From Polymyxa betae (lineage: Eukaryota; Endomyxa; Phytomyxea; Plasmodiophorida; Plasmodiophoridae): DNA of 51,348 nt. A program made the position numbers and the translations under genes. The notes under the pieces are model-generated. The model was not told where the DNA came from. It did not search any database and worked only from the letters and a program-made list of their open reading frames with translations. The stretch lies in NCBI GenBank assembly GCA_003693705.1, contig RBZT01000997.1:1-51348 (forward strand). Reading direction: 5' to 3'. Shown piece after piece: positions 22,557-37,987 of the stretch. Position 1 is the stretch's first letter. Each line of letters opens with the position of its first letter.

Positions 22557-24840
22557 TTAGAAAGTAGTTACTGGCGAATCTGCAACGAATCTGATTTTAC
22601 TGGCTTTCATGATTCTTAAAGGATGGGCCTCGGTTGTGAACACGAAATGATCTAGCGGTATGAACGTATCCGGAGAGAATAATAAATAGAGATATTTGAA
22701 TGTTTCAGCCATGACGAAACTTTCCATATTATCAAGCTTGGGAGCAGGGACATCGCTTGAATCAACATTCTGCACAGCAGCATAAGCCGTATTTGTCTTA
22801 CAGTGTTTCTCTATTGCAGAGAAAATATTCCAACCTAACATATATCAGAGGTCGGGAATTATCATGATAAAAAAACAGGAATGTTACCAGCATCTCGATA
22901 TGCTTCATTCTTAGTGATCCGATGTAGAATGAATAAAGATTCAACAGTTTCAGGCCTCAACAGGTATCTTGGATCATCGCCAATTCTGGCTTTATCGTTC
23001 GTAAACTCGATGTATTCAGCTACAATAATCATCATAACAGAATTAGAGCAGGTATATAGCATACCAGGTAGTTGAGTAGCTGTCATAGTATACATCTCAA
23101 CACATGTATCCAATAGCTTTACAGCGATATCCATATGCCGCTCTATTTTCAAATTTACTTTACAAATTCAAGCACCGAGACATTTACCTTTTCGCTTCAA
23201 TAAACTTTCAATATTGTGTACCTCTCCATAATGAGCACCTAATGCCAACATCCCAGGAACCTAAATCTCCCAATCAATGTTTAATTTGTCAGGCGTGGGT
23301 TGCATACGAAGCAAGCCAGATGTTCCATTTTATTCTCAGTCATCCCATTCGTACGTTGAACAATGCGAGCGCGTTTCTGAATACTATCCTGAAATCTCTA
23401 CAAAGGGAAACTTAGACTTTTGACCTTATTCGAGTGCGGTTCGTCCCATTCAATGACAAGCTTCTCTACCATCTCGTCAATTGCCTAAAGCGCCAATCAA
23501 GTAAGTGGTATATAGGAAACTATTTAGTGGCTGACCTTAATATACATGTCAAGGGCGATAGGTATTGTCCTATCGCTCAAAATATACAGTTTCAATAAAT
23601 ATTCATAATACGAATCAGAAAGAGATCCCATAGTCAAAACATCGTTCGATGGACTTCCTGGGGGAAATATTAAGCGGTTGATAATGATAATAGATTTGTC
23701 AAGCGACCAGATTTTAAATTGAATTCAGTTGTAAGTAACCCTCCTTGAGTGTTCTTGTTTAGAAATTCGTATACTTTCATAGCAGCTGACATAAACTTAG
23801 GATCATCTGTATGATGTGATAGCGCTGAAAACTCCATCTACAAACAATAAAACCGAGCTCTATGAAACAGCATAAATTAGTACCTGCAATGACCCAAACT
23901 CACTTAGAATTGCAGTATCAATTCCAAGCCAACTTCCAGATTGTCGACCTGTAGCCAGGTTGATCCTCGATGTTGGCAATCCGGACTCTGTTCCGAACGC
24001 TGGCATTAGGGCATTCCCAACCGTCCGAGCTTGGTCAACAAACCTGACTCACACATAAGCCAGTCCATAATTTGAAAAAAGAAAACACATACATGTAGTC
24101 ACCAGAAAGTTCGAAGGCTGACAATAATCCTCCAAGAATGCGAATGTTCGTCTCGAACACCGAGACATCCGAATTAATTTGGTCAAACTTCATATTGGCA
24201 ATGAAGTTTCGTGCGATGTTGAATTCGTCCATCAGCCCACAGATATAAAGGATTCCCAACGAGTCGATCAGCGTCCAAGCAAGCGAGCCCCAATTATCAG
24301 AGAATGAATGTGTTAAGGGTAAGAGCTCATCATGGCCAAAGGCATCCTTCTTATATCCTGACCTGTTCTCACTTTCAACCCAAATAGCTAAAAGAAGCCT
24401 GATCTCTAGTATCCATACCAAGCATGCAACACTGCGTCTCTCACTGCTTTGCGTTTATCTTGCAAAGAAACAGAAGGAGGTTTAGGCGGCAAACTTGTGT
24501 GCAAATAAGACCGCTTTGTCGATAACGGTTTCAATACAGGTGAGGGCGCAAATGTGGCATCTTGCTGTTTGACAACAGCAGCAGGATTGGGATCTGGTAT
24601 CACAACAGATTTCGGTGTAGATACTTCAGGCGATAGATTTGGAGCGGTAGATGATTGAATAGGTAAAGAAACAAGTTCATTGATGTCAGCTACTGAGACT
24701 ATCGTGCGATACATTACTATCAGTAGCACAACACCAAGTAGTACAGCAAATGCTACAAATCTGATGTTATATCTCTGCAGTTGTCGCCGACATCGAAACC
24801 ATTTTCGACGCCATGTGATGGCTGTGTGTGGACTCAACAT
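22557..24840 (-). CDS. Class I alpha-1,2-mannosidase (GH47), ER-type, type II membrane protein
   Basis: Eleven exons, about 600 residues. A basic cytosolic tail and one transmembrane segment (about residues 28-48, RFVAFAVLLGVVLLIVMY) precede a Ser/Pro stem and the catalytic (alpha/alpha)7 barrel. Family motifs seen: GHDELLPL, TLIDSLGILYI, VFETNIRILGGLLSAFELSGD, SDSYYEYLLK, NKMEHLACFVPGMLALGA, YLLRPETVESLF and the end FVFTTEAHPL, which carries the calcium-binding Thr. It trims mannose from N-glycans in the ER/Golgi; HAW followed by GYKKDAFGHDEL resembles ER mannosidase I. Exons: 24419-24840, 24093-24362, 23884-24043, 23708-23837, 23536-23657, one ending at 23484, one spanning 23308-23388, 23188-23260, 23065-23142, 22888-23019, 22557-22834. 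The intron near 23390-23457 is uncertain (69-nt and 36-nt options both keep frame; the longer fits the family length better). Confidence 0.93.
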
Positions 24841-25195
24841 TACAGTATCAAGAGTATGGCTTTTGAAAGCCTCTTGGTACTAATTCCAGATTACTCAAGT
24901 TGCATGCAACACATCATTTATCATCCCTTTCCACAAATTTCAGTCACAAAATCGGGCGCGGCCTTATCGGAGCTGCTCCCGATGAGATCTATGGTGGCGG
25001 GCGGCATGTAAGTCAATCTCGACCGCCTTGCATTCCAAGCAGTAGTAGCCACGCTACAAACTTTAGAAAACCTCCAAGATCCCTAAAAATTAACGAAAAG
25101 ATAAGTGTTATTAGCGTATTCTCTCTAACCAGTAGTTACCACCAATGCATAACCGGGCCATTAAAAAATGCTTCCCACTGGTAGTTCAAACACAT
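24841..25195. other. Intergenic region upstream of the mannosidase gene
   Basis: No supportable gene. Open frames on the plus strand here overlap the mannosidase start or are short and without protein-like features. Confidence 0.4.
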
Positions 25196-25449
25196 TTATG
25201 CTTCTTCTGGCAGGATTGACTATTAGAATATATACTTGATTGGATAAAAACCATAGAAGACACCAATTGCGATAACTTCACAAACATCCAGCTATTACAG
25301 CCTTTCTGATTAGCAGGTTTGTTAGCTGTACATTTTAACAATAGCGGAGGTAGGGAATCAGCGCTAGTGCATGCACCGGTAAATACTGGCCTGCAACGGA
25401 AATCGACAATATCACGTTTTTCACGGAAACTATTTAGAAGCGATTTCAT
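25196..25449 (-). CDS. Candidate small Cys-containing protein
   Basis: Two exons (25264-25449, 25196-25219) joined by a 44-nt intron give 69 residues: MKSLLNSFREKRDIV, a middle with four Cys, and a SILPEEA end. No signal peptide or membrane segment. The spliced form removes a read-through tail, and intron length and acceptor fit the locus norm. The Cys spacing does not match the twin CX9C or CX3C mitochondrial families. It lies between the divergent mannosidase and myosin genes. Function unknown; could be spurious. Confidence 0.35.
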
Positions 25450-25719
25450 GTTGATACGATCTGTGCTAGTGTCGCCACAGATCTACAACCTCGAACCACG
25501 AACCCATCTACATATAAACTACAAAGTAGATTTGTCAATGAGAGATGTGGTTGCGCTATTCTTATGATACTGCCTCAGGTAATCAGATTCCATCAATGAT
25601 CTCAGCTCTTCATTCCAACAAAACAGGCGATTTTTGTAGAAAATCTAGAACGATCTGATACTGGTACTGACCCTGTATGCAGGCCTTTCAACTGGCCTAC
25701 TTATTGGTTTTTAGTTGCA

Positions 25720-30569
<4,850 letters not shown>

Positions 30570-30726
30570 TAACCTCAGCTTAGACATATTATTGTATTAA
30601 ACAATAAAGTATTCTATAGAATAGCAAAATGATTGATATTTGAGACGTTTAGTAATCTCTGACCTCTGTAATGAAGCTCAACATGAACAAAGGTGAAAGT
30701 GCGAGAGTGGAGTGTCTCATGAAATC

Positions 30727-31078
30727 ATGATAGACAGTACTACTGAACTACAGGTTAATCATTATTTACATTAGAATCATTCTGTCACCAGACATGTCTC
30801 ATTACTTGGCCAGATTGATCAGCTTCAGCAGCGTCTCCAGTCTTATCGTCAGCTGAATACAGTTGCCCATCATAACCGGGTCGACCTGAATTCTTTAAAT
30901 ACTGTCTGGATGAATTTCGGCAGCATGTTTATTCGTGTGCCAGGCGCCGTTGCTGGCGAGTTTATCCAACAAGGCAACCTTGTTTTAGATAATTTGGCTT
31001 TACTGTCACTGAATTTTTATCACAGATAAAGAAAGTATTGAAGCTGAATTGAAAGAACTTCAACAGAAAGCACGTTAG
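30727..31078 (+). CDS. PDRG1: Prefoldin-like protein, PDRG1 family
   Basis: Three exons (30727-30753, 30775-30973, 31026-31078) give 92 residues: a coiled coil (LLGQIDQLQQRLQSYRQLN), the conserved beta-hairpin VWMNFGSMFIRVP, and a second coil (DKESIEAELKELQQKAR). This is the small beta-prefoldin layout of PDRG1 (p53 and DNA damage-regulated protein 1), part of the R2TP/prefoldin-like chaperone complex for RNA polymerases and PIKK kinases. The second intron (30974-31025) starts with GC, a GC-AG intron, required to join the two coils. The first intron as modelled is only 21 nt (30754-30774); an alternative with a weak upstream donor exists, so the first codons are uncertain. It follows the myosin gene by about 160 bp. 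Confidence 0.7.
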
Positions 31079-31133
31079 CAATATATAAAGCCGCGTTCGT
31101 TGTTTGATCGAAATTTCGTACTTGGATCGGATA

Positions 31134-33432
31134 ATGCCATCGCTAGCAACATCGCTGCAAGCAACTTGTGACCGTCTCGCTGCCGAGAATTTTCAGCTTC
31201 AGCAACAAATCCGAAATGCCGAATCTAGTCTTGCATCTTTGGATAATATTGGCCGTATTGACGCCCTCTTATCATCTCTACCAACATGCATACTATGTAT
31301 CGATCGCATCCTTCCAGCTACCTCTGAAATTTCTCTCCACACTCGATTAAACGCTCTGGGAGCTCTTCGTCGAACTGCCAAAGTAGACCTATTCTGTCGT
31401 CATGACCCAATTCAATCTTATCTGGGATCTGTGGCAGTATTAGTCGAATTCGGGTCTATTCCGAATGCTGAATTTGCCCTGAGGATTCTCCAGGACCAGG
31501 TTTTGTCTTCCGTTAAACACTCCATCTAAAAATCTAATTATTTTCTGCTTTAGAAATTAGCAGGTCAACAAATCCGAGCGAGATTTGCTCGGGAATTTCC
31601 AACCACGACAATAGCGGCATTCGGGGCGATTTGTGCCCTACCTGAAGCTGTCCTTCGACCTTATTTCTCGAAATTTGGCATTGTTCGTAAACTGATTATG
31701 AATAGCCCAATAGCTGAAGGCTGGATTCTGATCACTTTTCAGCATCTGCATGATGCTGTCAATTGCCTTATTATGATCCGTCATAAAATCATCGCCGGAT
31801 CGCTTATTGAAGCACATTTCGCCAATCAAACCGAGATTGTTGATTTAGACGACGATTATATTGGCGAGACCGATCCCATATCTGAACAAATACAGAAATT
31901 CGACGGCCTGCGCTCAACGATATTCAATGGCTCCGATTGTAATCATGAATATATCATATCTAGAAATAACCGAATTTTCAGTATGATCGAGGTAATACTT
32001 GCCCCCAAGGGTTTTTTGGTATTAATGTTATTATAGAAAGCTTTAGAATCCGCCGAAGATCATCGTACTCAATTATCACTTATTGATTGTCTGCGATTGT
32101 ATTTAACAGCCGAAAATAGTATTGATTCTTTAACGGGATGGATTGTCGACAATAAGATCGAGGTCATCTACAAAGGTGCAGACGAAGAGCAAACCATGGC
32201 TCTGCTGCAGCGTCAAAGACCACTTCACGATCGTGATGTCAGATTTTATATCAAAATCGTCGAAGAGCTGCAAGAAGTTGCAGATCGTGATGAAATGGTT
32301 AACAGTATGGATTTGAATCGATTGATGCCATACAGCGACCTTACTGCTAGAAAGGTATTATATCGTCGTTATATCATATGATGACTTTAAATGTATAATG
32401 ACAGATGTCTATCGGCACCTGCAGTCAATTGGGATTTGTTCTATATCTGAACCGGGCTCAATGGATGAGACCACGAGCTATGTTATTATATTGGGTCATG
32501 AATCTAAACTCGAATAAACAGCCACAGAAATCAGATCGTATCCATATTCAACATGTATTAAGATTTGCTTTATACAATGCCGCTTTATCTGAGGTACTGA
32601 ATATACATATCGTCTAGGCTTCTTTACAATTTGCATAGGTTGAATATCTCACTGGATTTGTTCTTGAAGCTGGACGTTCAGTAGATGAATTCACACAACG
32701 ATGTGAATTGATTCCATCAACCTTTATGTATTTCATTGTAGCTGGTGCCGGCCATGTCTTTTCTGATTCTAAACCGAACTCTTCATTGGTGTGATAATAC
32801 GAACTGATTCTACATTTATAGCTAAATATCTCTTAACCTGTATTTAGGTGTTTGAAGATGTTGGCAGACGTTGGCTGGATTTTAGGCACAGACTTCAATA
32901 TGCAGGGCTTCCTTTGTATGACCAATCACCAGAATGGCCTGGGCAGAATATCATGAAACGAGCTGAAGCTTTTAACAAGGTCGTCGTATTTAGACCTGCC
33001 TTCTTGTTTTCATTCATTGTTAAACAGGTCCTACAAGCGTCTCAAAAATCGGGGCGACAAGCTTTTCGTGCTTATGCCCGACTTATGTGTTATATCGATG
33101 ATTGTATTCGGAAGCGATTAGGTACATCCAGCTTTGAATTAATTGCAGATTTGGCGATAACAATGGGAATAGAATGTAAACGCGTTGAGGCAATGCCTCA
33201 TCAGTCTTTCGAAAGCCGTGTGCTATTAGGATTATCTCAAGTACATAGCCGAAGATTAAGATCTCACAGACGTCCTTCTTCTACCTCATCAATAAGGTCT
33301 AATAGCAGTTATACATCACTATCAGCAGCTTCTCTCAAAGGCGAAACACTTTCAGTCAATGCCAAATTCGATTGGCGTATGAGCTTGCCCAATCCAAGAC
33401 CAAAAAAATCGGCTGCTGTTATCCATGAATAA
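31134..33432 (+). CDS. Unrecognised protein with an RRM-like segment
   Basis: Six exons, all joined in phase 0 (31134-31499, 31554-31991, 32037-32354, 32405-32593, 32639-32788, 32848-33432), give up to 681 residues. The N-terminus has a helix and then a segment around residues 150-220 (LRPYFSKFGIVRKLIM, then GWILITFQHLHDAVNCL and GSLIEAHFA) with the beta-alpha-beta pattern of an RNA recognition motif, though the aromatic RNP residues are weak. The middle is helical; the C-terminal 60 residues are Ser/Arg-rich (RRLRSHRRPSSTSS). Phase-0 junctions throughout are unusual for this window. The stretch 32981-33028 has intron-like ends and is a multiple of three, so it may be spliced out. Possible RNA-binding protein; no family recognised. 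Confidence 0.65.
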
Positions 33433-33463
33433 ACGATGCATTACGTAGAAATACAATTGCTTG

Positions 33464-33637
33464 TTATTGATTGAATCTCTTCTTGGTCACAGCAGGGATA
33501 GCGGTCTTATATCTAGCAAAGAATGTCTTGGCATACTGGTGAATATGATTGGGCTTATCTACCAGAATCGCTCGAACTAAATCTTCACACATCCAGATAA
33601 GTTCAGGATGATCTTCAAGATATTCTTCGTTGTCCAT
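33464..33637 (-). CDS. R2D2 (RIIalpha-like) mini-protein, likely ciliary
   Basis: An open frame of 57 residues reading YLEDHPELIWMCEDLVRAIL then DKPNHIHQYAKTFFARYK. The pattern of a helix, a short turn with Lys-Pro and then a second helix ending in A-x-x-F-F matches the dimerisation/docking domain of RIIalpha/R2D2 proteins, which bind amphipathic helices of AKAPs and radial-spoke proteins in flagella. An upstream intron (acceptor at 33638) could add a mini-exon encoding MPSLK. It converges with the preceding plus-strand gene, 32 bp between stops. Too short for certainty, but the family pattern is good and fits the flagellar content of the window. Confidence 0.55.
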   Translation of the reverse strand: MDNEEYLEDHPELIWMCEDLVRAILVDKPNHIHQYAKTFFARYKTAIPAVTKKRFNQ

Positions 33638-33792
33638 CTGTACAGGCAGAATTGTTTATCAGAGCAAATGACATATGATAAAGCTATCCACCTTCAAACT
33701 CGGCATGCTTTCAAGTCGTCTTGTAAGTCAGATCTCCAAGTACAACACAACGATCTTCATGTACCAACCAAGGCATCAAATAATGAGTGCAG

Positions 33793-34351
33793 TTAAGATT
33801 TGAAATATTTATCAAGTAACTGTCTGAGATTTTCTGTGAAAGAAGGAAACGAAATTGGTGAGGATCTGTCGTAAAACGGATTCAGGATAACTTTCAGATA
33901 GACATCATAAAGATCAGCAAAGAAAGCACCGATTACGTTTTCGTCACATTTGGAGTCGTGTAGTAAAATAAACTTGACTTCTAAGAAAGGTAAATGAAGT
34001 GACTGGATAAAACTAGATAAAGAGTTACGTGATGTGGTTAGATAGCAACTGATTAGAAGTTCATTAAATCTGTCAACTTGCTTCAAATATAGGGCTGGTG
34101 TTGTCCAGGCACGCTGATCGACAATATCTACATTACAATACAATATGAATACATATCAATGATAGAAGTTGCTAGTTAGTACCTAATGCTGCATGGACTA
34201 TGAACTGATTCAGATCTTCCTTCTGCAACGACTCATCTAAACCGGTCTAGAAAGACGTTCGATTTGATACCTTGGATTCTTTGGGTGCCAAATGCAGCTC
34301 GAAAACGGGAATGTCGCCAGGCACAACAATTGTGACGTAGAGAACAGACAT
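33793..34351 (-). CDS. TRAPPC2: TRAPP complex subunit 2 (sedlin)
   Basis: Four exons (34271-34351, 34183-34222, 34029-34127, 33793-33980) give 135 residues, against 140 in human TRAPPC2. The longin fold is evident: LYVTIVVPGDIPVFELHL, then DLNQFIVHAALDIVDQ, YLKQVDRFNELLISCYLTT, VKFILLHD and the signature DLYDVYLKVILNPFYDRSSPI. TRAPPC2 is a core subunit of TRAPPII/III, tethering factors and Rab activators in ER-Golgi traffic. The first intron is 48 nt; an acceptor 24 nt earlier (34247) would add eight residues and is not excluded. Start is the first Met before the first beta strand. Confidence 0.93.
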
Positions 34352-34839
34352 ATTAGAAAATGTGATCTTTGCTATCGAACTTTACCTCTCTACGATATCT
34401 GCGTTCTTAGTCCAATATCAATTTTTTTTAGCAAATTTAATAATTTATAATATACTTTATCAACATATTATTATTGCAATCAAATGACGATATTTCAAAA
34501 ATAAAATCCACTCTGCAATAATGTTTCCCTATTTAGCTACACATATCTCGTTGATCAGGGATGTCTGAGTAAGAAGGATATGTGGTTGAACAATATCTGG
34601 CATAAGGATGTTACGTTATACAGTAGAAAGGAACGATTAGCAATTCTATGATATCATGTGATTTATTGGTATCGAAGACCGCCACCACTGTTATAAAGAC
34701 CTAAATTGGGAGTATTGCCAGTGCTCGCCGTGTGAACATTTGCCAACAGTTGCCACTGCAAATACGACTAACTACCTATGTAATAGGGATGGACGCCATG
34801 CGGACCTGGGACTTGGGCACAAATCCATATCATCTCGAT
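34352..34839. other. AT-rich intergenic region
   Basis: No gene seen. Includes a very AT-rich patch around 34420-34510. It marks the border between the housekeeping block and the accessory region. Confidence 0.5.
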
Positions 34840-35184
34840 ATGATCATAGCCTTGTTGGTTGCCCTCTTGGTTGCTGGATTCACTGAAGCAATCTGCAGCT
34901 GTATAAAGGCTAGGATTCAGTGGTCCTGTATAAACGCTAGGATTCAGTGGTCATCTGTCAAGGTAATCGTCGTAGAATCTGTATCTAGAATGACGAATCA
35001 TCTGTACGAGAACCTATTTGGCATCATCAAGTGTATATTATTTGAAATTTCTTTTTAGATCAAATACAGAAATGGAGACCAGCAACGGAACAAAGAACTA
35101 CATTGCGTGATTTCATGGCAAGTGACAACGATGGTAGGGTTAAAGCGCAAACAATCAAGTGATGAATATCGCATCATTTCATGA
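34840..35184 (+). CDS. Small secreted protein with a 9-residue internal repeat
   Basis: Two exons (34840-34962, 35059-35184) give 82 residues. A strong signal peptide (MIIALLVALLVAGFTEAICS) is followed by CIKARIQWS and CINARIQWS, encoded by a near-perfect tandem repeat, and then a basic polar tail. Upstream in-frame Met codons would bury the signal peptide, so 34840 was chosen. The signal peptide resembles that of the gene at 43591. No homologue recognised. From 35185 to 36023 no convincing gene: a 96-codon open frame at 35181 is not supported by any feature. Confidence 0.45.
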
Positions 35185-36023
35185 AACGTTTTTCGGAGGG
35201 TTTGCTTTCCATTGATGTTCTGTTAACAGCGATGTTAATAAATAAGATGGTTATGATGAGGAAGTACTATCTGCTGCAGAAACGTAAACTTCCGTTTGGT
35301 GATCAGTACAATCGATATCTGATGTCAATGCATGTGAAAAGTGATCATGAAGTTGCAATGCTTACTAAAACCGGACATAAGCAACTTCAAAGATCCCCGA
35401 TGCGAATGTTTTTCGATCGATCTTTGGGGCTTTTCATAAAGTCTAACTTTGCATTAGCAAATGCTTTGTAATCGAAGAAAAGATTAACCTTGCGAAGTGT
35501 AGTGATTAAATTAGGTGTTCCTGGATAAGTTTATTATCATCAAGTCTGTTATATCTCGAATAAGTGAATGATAATTATGTAAGATGCGAAGTCGAAGCAG
35601 ATTCGTCTCGATCAACACCTTTAGAATCGACAATGCATTCGTATGTTGTCGTACGAGCTGACAGTTGGCAGGTTGCGCCATCAGGCTATCGGTCATTGGC
35701 CTCATGGCTCAGTTAAGTGGTCTTATGGGGTGACTCACCATCAGTCTATGCGAGTGATGGCACCATGCCCCATTTCAACTTCCTGTCATGATGGCTCGAC
35801 TGTCTCGTAACGCAAGGAACGTCATCACTGGCGATCCAGTTAAATTTGTTGCTCCAGACGCGGCTGTCCTGTGGAACGTTACCTTGAGGCGATGGATGAC
35901 GTGGTTGATGACTGTTCCAGTTTGATGACTGTTCCAGTCAGACCTTTTAGTTTTCACGTCAATGTTTAGCGGTCTCTTTTCTTAGGCTATTCTCATTCTG
36001 TTATTGGATTGATTGTGTTTGCA

Positions 36024-37987
36024 ATGAAATTCTGCCTGATGTCCAAGCTGGGCTTCCTTCTCGCGACGGTTGCGCTAGCGGCCTGTACTCTTGGCCTGGA
36101 CTATGACTTTTCTGATAAATGCAACAAAGATGTGAGTGACATCCATATCATGATCTTACTATCGATTTACTCTGTTGAAGGATTGCAAGCCTCCCAATCC
36201 ATGTGCCCCTCAGCCATGCGACAATGACTGTCGCGACCCGATTGATACATGCAACAAAGATGTGAGTGATATCCATATCATGATCTTACTATCTATTTAC
36301 TCTGTAGAAGGATTGCAAGCCTCCCAATCCATGTGCCTCTCCGCCATGCGACCGAAACGATCCAACTAAAGATACTTGCTCTATCACTGGTAGAGGCGAC
36401 ACTACCCAGGATTATAAGGACAATGAATCGAACTATCCCAAGCCTTTTAAAGGTGTTTATAAGCAAGTGATAGTCAAATACTATGAGAAGGGAGAGCCAA
36501 GCAATTATGGTAAACATAAGAAGTCCTGTTCGTCGTCGTCTTCTTCGCAGTCCTCTTCATTGTCTTCACACCGGCACCGTCGACATCGCATCAAACATAG
36601 ACATAGCCGTTCTTCATCATCTTTTTCGTCATCATCGTCATCGACTTCAAGTGATGAAGAGCGAGACCGCCGAAAGTCCTACCTGAAGCATCGAAGTCAT
36701 CGGAGACGCTCCCCCTCGTATTCTTCGTCCTCTGATGAGAAACGGCATCACAGCCGCCGCCAAAAACGACATAGGCGACAGTCAACTTCATCATCTTCGT
36801 CCTCTAGCGAAGAACGACGTCACCATAAACGCGAGAAGCACAGACCCCAGAAACCAAGTTTGTCTTCATCATTGTCGTCTTCTACCGAGGAGCATCGTCA
36901 CCGGCGACACCACATGAAGCACAGACGAAGTGATTCTTCTTCGTCGTCCTTCTCCTCGAGCGATAACGGAAAGCATCACTTTCGAAAGCATCATCGGAAG
37001 CCAGACTCCCCGTCATTCTCGCGGACATCAACATCTAGTAATGGCAAACATTACCGCCAATACTCCTCATCCCCTTCCAGTGATTCACCGTCCTCATTAA
37101 GCCATGATGAAAACACTTATAAGAAGTACAGAAAGCAGAAGAAAAAATGCTGGAACTCTAACACTAGCAATTCATTATCGAAGAGATCCGAGATCGCCGA
37201 AAAGTTGAAGAAAAAGAAGTATGTTTATCCAAGCAACAAGACAATCAACAAAGCAGCTTACCCACCTTATGGCAAAACTAAGGGTCACACAAGGAGCCAA
37301 TCTTATGGAGACCGGAAGTACAAAAAAGGCAGAGATTATCAGGACGTCGAAGAATATGGCAAACCGAATGCTTACAAAACAGACAAGGAATATAAACCGA
37401 AGACCTACAAAACCGACAACGATTATAGAAAGGGCGAGCAATATGGTAAGAAGACCTACAAACCCGACAACGATTATAGAAAGGGCGAGCAATATGGTAA
37501 GAAGACCTACAAACTCGACAACGATTATAAAACTGGCGAAGAATATGGTAAGAAGACCTACAAAGTCGACAACGATTATAAAACTGGCGAAGAATATGGT
37601 AAGAAGGCCTACAAACCCGACAACGATTATAAAACTGGCGAAGAATATGGTAAGAAGACCTACAAACCCGACAACGATTATAAAACTGGCGAAGAATATG
37701 GTAAGAAGACCTACAAATCCGACAAGAGTTATAAACAGGGCGAAGACTATGATAAACCGAAGACCTACAAAGCCGACAAGGATCATAACAAGGGCGAAGA
37801 GGATGGTAAATCGAGTGCATACAAAGCCGACAAGAATCAAAAACAAGATGATGGCTATGGTAAACCGTATGTTTCCAAAAAAGACAAGGGTTACAAAAAG
37901 GACGATGCATATGAAGAACCAAATGCTTACAAGAAGGACAAAAAAAATAAGGATTACATGCAGGACACGGTTCATATCGATTATTGA
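36024..37987 (+). CDS. Secreted modular protein: Cys modules, Ser/His/Arg-rich region, 17-residue repeats
   Basis: Three exons (36024-36131, 36181-36261, 36311-37987) give 621 residues. A signal peptide (MKFCLMSKLGFLLATVALAAC) is followed by two near-identical Cys modules (CNKD then DCKPPNPC), a link ending GVYKQVIVKYYEKG, a region of Ser runs alternating with His/Arg/Lys (about residues 150-360), and a tail of 17-residue repeats of the type GKKTYKPDNDYKTGEEY. Introns are phase 0 and sit right after the Lys-Asp of each Cys module. The composition suggests an extracellular or wall-bound protein; the repeats could bind polyanions. A shorter paralogue lies at 39826. Exon 2 and its intron arose by a recent duplication. 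No known family. Confidence 0.75.
36117..36345 (+). repeat. Tandem duplication of an exon-intron unit
   Basis: The block from TGCAACAAAGAT through the 49-nt intron into GATTGCAAGCCTCC occurs at about 36120-36210 and again at about 36250-36340, 130 bp apart. The two intron copies (36132-36180, 36262-36310) differ at only about three positions, so the duplication is recent. Confidence 0.85.
37400..37850 (+). repeat. 51-bp coding tandem repeat
   Basis: Seven units with exact 51-nt period start at 37400 (37400, 37451, 37502, 37553, 37604, 37655, 37706), each beginning AAGACCTACAAA or close to it, followed by two or three diverged units of similar length. They encode the 17-residue repeat of the secreted protein. 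Because the unit is free of stops in several frames, long shadow reading frames run on both strands here. Confidence 0.9.

Noticed and set aside
23104..23415. 103-codon plus-strand frame inside the mannosidase gene
   Set aside because: Antisense to well-supported GH47 exons.
23398..23424. 27-nt intron in the mannosidase gene
   Set aside because: A longer intron using a donor at 23457 fits family length better, so this was not counted as evidence for ultra-short introns.
35181..35471. 96-codon plus-strand frame after the small secreted gene
   Set aside because: Overlaps the stop of the preceding gene, no domain or splice evidence; may be part of a decayed gene but not supportable.
37175..37975. 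A 266-codon hydrophobic frame on the minus strand and a 267-codon frame on the plus strand at 37221
   Set aside because: Both are shadows of the 51-bp repeat; their composition simply mirrors the repeat and they lack starts, splice support or domain features.
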